Shown in pieces: positions 6,469 through 10,828 of a stretch of DNA of 10,828 nt. This stretch comes from Lachnospiraceae bacterium UBA4317. Lineage in GTDB: Bacteria; Bacillota_A; Clostridia; Lachnospirales; Lachnospiraceae. The notes below the pieces were generated by a model. The model made no database searches and had not been told where the DNA came from. It saw only the letters and a list, made by a program, of their open reading frames with translations. Numbering within the stretch: position 1 is the stretch's first letter; each line of letters begins with the position of its first letter. The stretch spans positions 1-10,828 of the forward strand of contig DGUF01000043.1 in assembly GCA_002394525.1 (NCBI GenBank), written 5' to 3'. The translations under genes and the position numbers were made by a program.

Positions 6469-6984
6469 ATGGCACTCAGAAACATCAGGGAGATGGGGGA
6501 TCCTGTCCTCGAAAAAAAGGCAAAGGTGATCAAAGAGGTGACGCCCCGCATCCGATCTCTCGCGGAGGACATGCTGGAGACAATGTACGATGCCGGCGGC
6601 GTCGGACTGGCAGCGCCCCAGGTGGGGATCCTCAAGCGGCTGGTCGTGATCGATGTCACAGAGGAACAGAACGAGCCCTACACCATGCTCAACCCCGAAA
6701 TCATTGAAGCCGACGGCGAGCAGACCGGCTACGAAGGCTGCCTGTCCGTCCCCGGCAAGGTGGGCGAAGTCACCCGCCCCAACAGGGTGGTCGTCCGCTA
6801 CAGCGACCTGGACATGAATGAATGGGAGATGGAGGCGGAGGAATTCCTGGCCCGCGCGATCTGCCATGAACTGGATCATCTGGACGGACACCTCTATGTC
6901 GAGAAGGTCAACGGAGACCTCCTCGAGGCGTCGGAACTCGAGGAAGCCGCCCTGGAGGAAGAAAGCGAAGCGGAAGCTGAATAA
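6469..6984 (+). CDS. def: Peptide deformylase
   Basis: A 171-residue type 1 peptide deformylase, a metalloenzyme (usually Fe2+) that removes the N-formyl group from nascent proteins at the ribosome. All three family motifs are present: GVGLAAPQ (44-51), EGCLS (89-93, with the metal-binding Cys91) and HELDH (133-137, two metal-binding His and the catalytic Glu134). The protein starts MALRNIREMGDPVL, a typical deformylase N-terminus, and the GGAGG at 6459-6463 supports ATG 6469. The last 20 residues (152-171) are strongly acidic, with about ten Glu, and extend beyond the catalytic core. def lies 23 nt after priA and 81 nt before fmt, whose product adds the formyl group that Def removes. The spacer to fmt holds a repeat-like sequence. 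Confidence 0.95.
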   Translation: MALRNIREMGDPVLEKKAKVIKEVTPRIRSLAEDMLETMYDAGGVGLAAPQVGILKRLVVIDVTEEQNEPYTMLNPEIIEADGEQTGYEGCLSVPGKVGEVTRPNRVVVRYSDLDMNEWEMEAEEFLARAICHELDHLDGHLYVEKVNGDLLEASELEEAALEEESEAEAE

Positions 6985-6986
6985 TA

Positions 6987-7046
6987 GTATCTGTTCAGCA
7001 CCCCGCAGGAAAGTGACGGATTGTGCGAAGCGCGGGGTACGAAGCG
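6987..7046. repeat. Probable degenerate second copy of the hairpin element, reverse orientation, in the def-fmt spacer
   Basis: Two patches match the minus strand of the element at 532-703, in the same order. Patch one, GTATCTGTTCAGCACCCC (6987-7004), resembles GTAACTGTTCAGCCCC (minus strand of 680-695), with one substitution and one inserted base. Patch two, GCGCGGGGTACGAAGCG (7030-7046), resembles GCGCGGTGTACGCGAAGCG (minus strand of 604-622), with one substitution and a 2-nt gap. Within the spacer, ACCCCGC (7000-7006) can also pair with GCGGGGT (7032-7038), and CGAAGCGC occurs twice (7026-7033, 7040-7047). The left hairpin arms of the full element are absent. I infer a deleted or diverged copy; GC-rich chance similarity remains possible. 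Confidence 0.42.
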
Positions 7047-7054
7047 CTCCGGAT

Positions 7055-7060
7055 GGAGGA
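7055..7060 (+). promoter_or_regulatory. Shine-Dalgarno site of fmt
   Basis: GGAGGA lies 5 nt before ATG 7066 and decides against the upstream in-frame TTG at 7021, which lies in the repeat-like spacer. Confidence 0.75.
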
Positions 7061-7065
7061 ATCAT

Positions 7066-8007
7066 ATGAAGATTATTTTTATGGGGACACCGGATTTCGC
7101 AGTCGCTGCGCTGGATGCCCTGTGCGCGGCAGGTCAGAATGTCATTCTGGCCGTGACACAGCCGGACAGACAGAAGGGCCGCGGCAGGAAGGTGATCCAG
7201 ACGCCGGTCAGTGTCTGCGCGCAGAAATGGGGCGTCCCGGTCTTTCAGCCGGCGCGCATCCGTGAGCCGGAGGCGGTCGAGAAGATCCGGAGCCTCCAGC
7301 CGGACCTGATCGTCGTGGCGGCTTTCGGCCAGATACTGCCGCAGGAACTGCTGGATATACCCAGGCTGGGCTGTGTCAACATTCACGCGTCCCTCCTTCC
7401 CGGGCTCAGGGGCGCTGCCCCCATCCAGTGGGCTGTGATCAACGGGGATGCGGAGAGCGGTGTGACCCTGATGCAGATGAATGCCGGCCTTGACACCGGT
7501 GATATTCTCTTTCAGGAAAAGGTGGCGATCGGACCTCAGGAGACCGGCGAGAGCCTGTATGAGAAACTGGCGGAGCTGGGGGGACAGATGATCGTCCGCT
7601 ATCTCCCCGCGATCGAGTCCGGGGACATAAACCCGGTCCCGCAGGATGATGAGCGGTCCTCCTATGCGCCCATGCTTCGCAAAGAGATGGGAGAGATCGA
7701 CTGGACCATGCCCGCGGCACAGATCGAGCGCCGGCTGCGGGGCATGCTGCCCTGGCCGGGGGCCTATACAAAGCTGGACGGACATGTCCTCAAGGTCTGG
7801 AAGGCGGAAGTCGCGGAGCCTGAACAGGATGCCGGACCGGCATTGCCCGGGACTGTTCTTTATACGGATAAGTCCAGGATCTGTGTCCGTACCGGCGATG
7901 GAGTACTTGCCCTGCTGGAAGTGCAGGCGGAAGGAAAAAAGCGGATGGGCACGGATGCCTTTCTCCGCGGCACAAAGATCCCTGCGGGTACACTTCTCGG
8001 AGCATGA
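7066..8007 (+). CDS. fmt: Methionyl-tRNA formyltransferase
   Basis: A 313-residue enzyme, the usual length, which transfers a formyl group from 10-formyl-tetrahydrofolate to Met-tRNAfMet so that it can serve as initiator tRNA. The N-terminal Rossmann-type domain begins MKIIFMGTPDFAV, with the basic loop QPDRQKGRGRK at 32-42. The folate and catalytic region reads VNIHASLLPGLRGAAPI (104-120), and GLDTGDI (141-147) supplies the catalytic Asp; Asn105, His107 and Asp143 form the expected Asn/His/Asp set. The C-terminal OB-like domain binds tRNA. ATG 7066 is chosen because GGAGGA lies 5 nt upstream and because this start matches the family. It pairs functionally with def just upstream, a widespread bacterial arrangement. 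A 66-nt gap with no notable structure leads to the next gene. Confidence 0.95.
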   Translation: MKIIFMGTPDFAVAALDALCAAGQNVILAVTQPDRQKGRGRKVIQTPVSVCAQKWGVPVFQPARIREPEAVEKIRSLQPDLIVVAAFGQILPQELLDIPRLGCVNIHASLLPGLRGAAPIQWAVINGDAESGVTLMQMNAGLDTGDILFQEKVAIGPQETGESLYEKLAELGGQMIVRYLPAIESGDINPVPQDDERSSYAPMLRKEMGEIDWTMPAAQIERRLRGMLPWPGAYTKLDGHVLKVWKAEVAEPEQDAGPALPGTVLYTDKSRICVRTGDGVLALLEVQAEGKKRMGTDAFLRGTKIPAGTLLGA

Positions 8008-8059
8008 TATGAATCTGCTTGCGGCTGCCAGCAGGCACCGGTACAGCAGTAAGGATTGG

Positions 8060-8066
8060 AAGGAGG
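8060..8066 (+). promoter_or_regulatory. Shine-Dalgarno site of the zinc peptidase gene
   Basis: AAGGAGG lies 7 nt before ATG 8074. The in-frame TTG at 8056 precedes this site and can be set aside. Confidence 0.75.
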
Positions 8067-8073
8067 CTTCTGT

Positions 8074-8784
8074 ATGTATTACTACGGCGGCTATGGAATG
8101 TTTGACGGAACATATCTGCTTGTCATTGTCGGAGCCCTGCTCTGCATGCTGGCGAGCGCGCATGTCAAATCGACCTATCGCAAATATGCCAGGGTCGGGA
8201 GCGCATGCGGCATGACCGGCGCGCAGGCGGCTGAGCTGATCCTGCGCAGAAACGGTGTGATCGGTGTGACGGTCCAGCATGTGGCCGGTGAACTGACCGA
8301 CCACTATGACCCCGCCCGCGGCGTGGTCAATCTCTCGGACACCACCTACAACTCCACATCGGTGGCGGCCATCGGTGTGGCGGCCCACGAATGCGGACAT
8401 GTGATGCAGCATGAGAACGGTTACCTGCCGCTCCGCCTCAGGACAGCTCTGGTGCCTGTCGCGAACATCGGGAGCAATGTGGGTATCTGGATCGTTATGC
8501 TGGGCCTGATCTTCGGCCTCAATGACACCCTGGCCATGATCGGGATCTATCTGTTTTCCTTCGGCGTCCTCTTCCAGCTGGTGACCCTGCCCGTCGAGTT
8601 TGACGCATCCCGCAGGGCCCTGGTCATGCTGCAGGACTACGGGATCCTGGGCCAGGCCGAAGTGAAGGGGAGCCGGTCTGTACTCAATGCAGCGGCGCTG
8701 ACCTATGTGGCTTCCGCGGCCGCCTCGGTCATGCAGCTTCTGCGTCTGCTCATGCTGGTCAACGGCGGACGGCGGCGCAGATGA
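8074..8784 (+). CDS. YugP-like neutral zinc metallopeptidase, membrane protein
   Basis: A 236-residue membrane protein of the putative neutral zinc metallopeptidase family typified by Bacillus subtilis YugP; substrates are unknown. The zinc motif HECGH is at 105-109, within GVAAHECGHVMQH. Family blocks LTDHYDP (74-80) and LVPVANIGSNVG (126-137) are clear. LPVEFDASRRAL (172-183) holds an acidic residue (Glu175) that could be the third zinc ligand. Hydrophobic segments lie at about 13-29, 135-149, 152-173 and 214-229. A Gly/Tyr-rich start (MYYYGGYGMF) precedes the first helix, and the protein ends in four Arg. Its stop overlaps the rsmB start by 4 nt (ATGA at 8781-8784), so the two are probably translationally coupled. 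Presence among ribosome-modification genes is common in Firmicutes, but no functional link is known to me. Confidence 0.88.
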   Translation: MYYYGGYGMFDGTYLLVIVGALLCMLASAHVKSTYRKYARVGSACGMTGAQAAELILRRNGVIGVTVQHVAGELTDHYDPARGVVNLSDTTYNSTSVAAIGVAAHECGHVMQHENGYLPLRLRTALVPVANIGSNVGIWIVMLGLIFGLNDTLAMIGIYLFSFGVLFQLVTLPVEFDASRRALVMLQDYGILGQAEVKGSRSVLNAAALTYVASAAASVMQLLRLLMLVNGGRRRR

Positions 8785-10220
8785 GCGGGAGAAAAGCCCG
8801 AAGCGGGGGCGAAGATACCCGGATGAGAGATCAGAAACAGACGAACAGACCTGGAAGGGCACGGAGGGACGCGCGTGAAGCCGTCCTGCTTGCCCTTCTT
8901 TCCCGTGTCAGAAATGACACCTTCAGCAACGTGCTGGTGAAGAGAACACTGGATGACTGCGCGGAGATGAGCACAGCGGAGAGGGCCTTTATCAAGCGCC
9001 TTCTGGAAGGGGTCATCGAGCGTGAGCCTGAGCTGGACGCGCGGATCACCCACTATACGAAGCGGCCGGTCACGCGCCTGCATCCGGCCGTTCTGCAGAT
9101 CCTGCGCATGGGCATCTATCAGATTCTCTACATGGATGCCGTGCCCGACAGCGCGGCCTGCAATGAGTCTGTCCGTCTGGCCAAAAAGCATGCGCCTGCA
9201 AGGCTCTCGGGATTTGTCAACGGCGTTCTGCGCAATGCGGCGCGGGATGCGGATTCTGAGAGGAAAAAGGAGGACCCGGACATCTCCGTCCGCTATTCCA
9301 TGCCTGCCTGGCTGACAGAGATGTGGACAGAGCAGCTGGGAGAGGAGACGGCCGTGCGCCTGCTGGAGGCACTGATGGAGGTGCGCCCGGTATCAGTCAG
9401 GACCGCGCCGGGGCTGGCTGTGCAGGAGAGGGAGAAGCTGATCCTGCAGCTGCGGGAGGCCGGCGCCGTCGTGGAGAAAGGCATGTGGCTGGAGGATTCA
9501 CTGCGGATCCGCAGGACCTCCGACCTGCGGAAACTCCCCGGATTTGACCGGGGACTGTGGACGGTGCAGGACGAAAGCTCCATGCTGGCCAACCGGGCGG
9601 CGGGACTGACCGGAACGGAGACGGTGTACGACGTCTGTGCCGCCCCCGGCGGTAAAAGCTGGTATGCGGCGCAGATCCTGCAGGCGGCCGGTGAGCCCGG
9701 AGCGGCTCACGTGGGGAGGGTCTTCTCCTTTGACCTGACATCGCGCAAGACAGACCGGATCCGGGAGGGCGCGGCCCGCCTGCAGCTGACCAATATCATT
9801 GTGCAGGAGCGCGACGCCAGACTGGACCAGCCTGCGGAGAGGGAGCGGGCGGACGTCCTGCTCTGCGATCTGCCCTGCTCGGGACTCGGTGTCATCGGAA
9901 AAAAGCGGGACATCAAATACCGGGCCAGCAGGGAGGGGATCCTTTCCCTGCAGACCCTGCAGCGTCAGATCCTCAAGAGTGCCGTCCGGTATCTCAAGCC
10001 CGGCGGCGTCATGATCTACAGCACCTGTACCATCAGCCGGGAGGAAAATGAAGACAATGCGGCCTGGATCGAGAAGGAGCTGGGCCTGGTGCCGGATGCG
10101 CTGGAGCCCCATCTGCCGGATGGGATTCCGGGACTTCAGGGACATATGCTGCAGCTGCTGCCGCATGAACACGGTACCGACGGGTTTTTCATCTCACGTT
10201 TCCGCAGGCCCACGGTATGA
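8781..10220 (+). CDS. rsmB: RsmB, 16S rRNA cytosine-5 methyltransferase
   Basis: A 479-residue SAM-dependent methyltransferase expected to make m5C967 (E. coli numbering) in 16S rRNA. Residues about 28-155 form the NusB-like RNA-binding domain, with the family stretch PAVLQILRMGIYQILYMD at 102-119. The catalytic domain shows the SAM-binding DVCAAPGGK (284-292), DLPCSGLG (363-370, with Cys366) and YSTCTISREENE (413-424, with Cys416). The two cysteines are the expected release and nucleophile residues. ATG 8781 overlaps the previous stop. There is only a weak GGCGG upstream, which suggests coupling, and ATG 8823 is an alternative giving a shorter basic N-terminus. A loop of about seven extra residues (around 304-311) is encoded by a perfect inverted repeat at 9691-9710. 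Confidence 0.93.
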   Translation: MSGRKARSGGEDTRMRDQKQTNRPGRARRDAREAVLLALLSRVRNDTFSNVLVKRTLDDCAEMSTAERAFIKRLLEGVIEREPELDARITHYTKRPVTRLHPAVLQILRMGIYQILYMDAVPDSAACNESVRLAKKHAPARLSGFVNGVLRNAARDADSERKKEDPDISVRYSMPAWLTEMWTEQLGEETAVRLLEALMEVRPVSVRTAPGLAVQEREKLILQLREAGAVVEKGMWLEDSLRIRRTSDLRKLPGFDRGLWTVQDESSMLANRAAGLTGTETVYDVCAAPGGKSWYAAQILQAAGEPGAAHVGRVFSFDLTSRKTDRIREGAARLQLTNIIVQERDARLDQPAERERADVLLCDLPCSGLGVIGKKRDIKYRASREGILSLQTLQRQILKSAVRYLKPGGVMIYSTCTISREENEDNAAWIEKELGLVPDALEPHLPDGIPGLQGHMLQLLPHEHGTDGFFISRFRRPTV

Positions 10221-10230
10221 AAAGCGGAAA

Positions 10231-10276
10231 GAACGGACTGCGGCATTCATACAGAACGGACTGCAGCATTCATACA
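10231..10276. repeat. Tandem duplication of a 23-nt unit between rsmB and rlmN
   Basis: GAACGGACTGCGGCATTCAT plus ACA at 10231-10253 is repeated directly at 10254-10276, with a single G-to-A change (10242 versus 10265). The pair starts 10 nt after the rsmB stop. It does not look coding. The repeat may reflect slippage or a duplicated regulatory site. Confidence 0.8.
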
Positions 10277-10285
10277 TATATGAAT
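10268..10285. other. Small A+T-rich hairpin overlapping the tandem repeat
   Basis: ATTCATA (10268-10274) pairs with TATGAAT (10279-10285) over 7 bp around the loop CATA. The same ATTCATA in the first repeat unit (10245-10251) could compete for the right arm. The rest of the 10221-10470 spacer holds only minor inverted repeats (10320-10334; 10361-10377 with a bulge). It has no terminator with a T-run and no convincing promoter. Confidence 0.4.
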
Positions 10286-10457
10286 AAAGAAAGCGGGCAG
10301 CCTGCGGGAGATTCAAAAGAGCTGAAACGCAGCTGACGGCGCACAAGTGACAGCATTCAGCCGGGCATTGTTGCCGGATCACAGATCAGAAAGAAGCGAT
10401 GAATACAGAGAGCAGAAGGACAGAACTGAATACACAGGCTTTTGACGGGACCGGACC

Positions 10458-10465
10458 GGGGGAGG
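10458..10465 (+). promoter_or_regulatory. Strong Shine-Dalgarno site favouring a GTG start for rlmN
   Basis: GGGGGAGG lies 5 nt before GTG 10471. The upstream in-frame ATG 10399 has only a weak purine run, AGAAAGAAG, two bases away. Confidence 0.55.
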
Positions 10466-10470
10466 CTGCC

Positions 10471-10828
10471 GTGTCAGCCCCGGATATCAAGTCCATGCTC
10501 CCGGAGGAACTGAAAGAACTGGTGCTGGAGATCGGACAGCCCGCCTTCCGGGCCAAACAGCTCTTTGAATGGATCCATGTCCGGCGGGCAAAAGAATATG
10601 CCGGCATGACAAATCTGCCGGCTGCGCTGCGGGACCAGCTGGAAAGGGACTATCTGCTCGTCAGAGCCTCCGTCCGGGACCGGCAGGTATCCGCCGTCGA
10701 CGGGACGCAGAAATTCCTGTTTGAGATGCCTGACGGGTGCCTTGTCGAGAGTGTTTTCATGCGTTACCGGTTCGGCAACAGCGTCTGCATATCCTCCCAG
10801 GTCGGGTGCCGGATGGGATGCAGCTTCT
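10471..10828 (+). CDS. rlmN: RlmN, dual-specificity 23S rRNA / tRNA adenine-C2 methyltransferase, 5' part (3' end outside the window)
   Basis: The first 119 residues of a radical-SAM enzyme that makes 2-methyladenosine at A2503 of 23S rRNA and A37 of some tRNAs. The N-terminal domain reads DIKSMLPEELKELVLEIGQPAFRAKQLFEWIH (5-36), which matches RlmN closely. GTQKFLFEMPDGCLVESVFM (78-97) and CISSQVGCRMGCSF (106-119) follow. Cys113 and Cys117 are the first two cysteines of the CxxxCxxC iron-sulfur motif, and the window ends one base into the expected third. I chose GTG 10471 for its strong ribosome binding site and fit to the family start. ATG 10399 in the same frame would add 24 residues of non-conserved sequence. 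The catalytic C-terminal cysteine is out of view. Confidence 0.9.
   Translation, partial: MSAPDIKSMLPEELKELVLEIGQPAFRAKQLFEWIHVRRAKEYAGMTNLPAALRDQLERDYLLVRASVRDRQVSAVDGTQKFLFEMPDGCLVESVFMRYRFGNSVCISSQVGCRMGCSF

Noticed and set aside
2597..6475. A 1292-codon open frame on the minus strand, opposite murE and priA
   Set aside because: Its product is low-complexity, rich in Gly, Pro, Asp, Arg and His with no recognisable domain, and it spans two clearly real genes. It follows from the GC-biased codon use of the sense genes, which rarely creates stops in this antisense frame.
8009..8215. Small ORF beginning at ATG 8009 between fmt and the peptidase gene
   Set aside because: It has no ribosome binding site and is a frame that overlaps the peptidase gene out of phase; the product lacks recognisable features.
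6265..8862. An 865-codon open frame on the minus strand across def, fmt and the peptidase gene
   Set aside because: It runs across four real genes and their spacers with no recognisable motif and no ribosome binding logic; it is another mirror of GC-rich sense codons.
10320..10340. GCTGAAACGCAGCTGACG as a third copy of the element end motif
   Set aside because: Several substitutions and gaps are needed to align it with GCTGAACAGTTACG, and no second patch of the element is nearby.

Overview
The window is a G+C-rich stretch of housekeeping genes, all on the + strand. Strong GGAGG-type ribosome binding sites, the gene order priA-def-fmt-(YugP-like peptidase)-rsmB-rlmN, a SecF followed by RecJ, and a MurE with the meso-diaminopimelate signature DNPR all point to a Firmicute of class Clostridia. 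A Lachnospiraceae-like organism with unusually high G+C is my best guess. That placement is inferred from gene order and protein style, not from a search. No virulence, defence or phage genes are visible.

Layout. Bases 1-432 are the 3' end of secF, closed by an intrinsic terminator at 484-516. Bases 433-720 are non-coding and unusually rich in secondary structure. Behind the terminator lies a compact block of three consecutive stem-loops (538-677). It is bounded by 8-bp direct repeats and by imperfect inverted ends, like a small non-autonomous transposon (MITE) or a structured leader. recJ (721-2508) and murE (2558-4117) follow. Next comes a tightly packed run of priA (TTG start, 4184-6445), def (6469-6984), fmt (7066-8007), a membrane zinc metallopeptidase (8074-8784), rsmB (8781-10220, 4-nt overlap) and the 5' part of rlmN (from about 10471, cut by the window end).

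How the genes fit together. SecF drives protein export. RecJ and PriA act in DNA repair and replication restart. MurE adds the third residue of the peptidoglycan stem peptide. Fmt formylates initiator Met-tRNA and Def later removes that formyl group from nascent proteins. RsmB and RlmN methylate 16S and 23S rRNA. The second half of the window is therefore mainly a translation-initiation and ribosome-modification operon, with a membrane protease embedded in it.

The most interesting signal is non-coding. The hairpin block upstream of recJ appears to have a second, shortened and degenerate relative in the def-fmt spacer, in reverse orientation, with two colinear patches of similarity (the end motif and the arm of the second hairpin). 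This suggests a dispersed intergenic repeat family in the genome. A 23-nt tandem duplication also lies between rsmB and rlmN.
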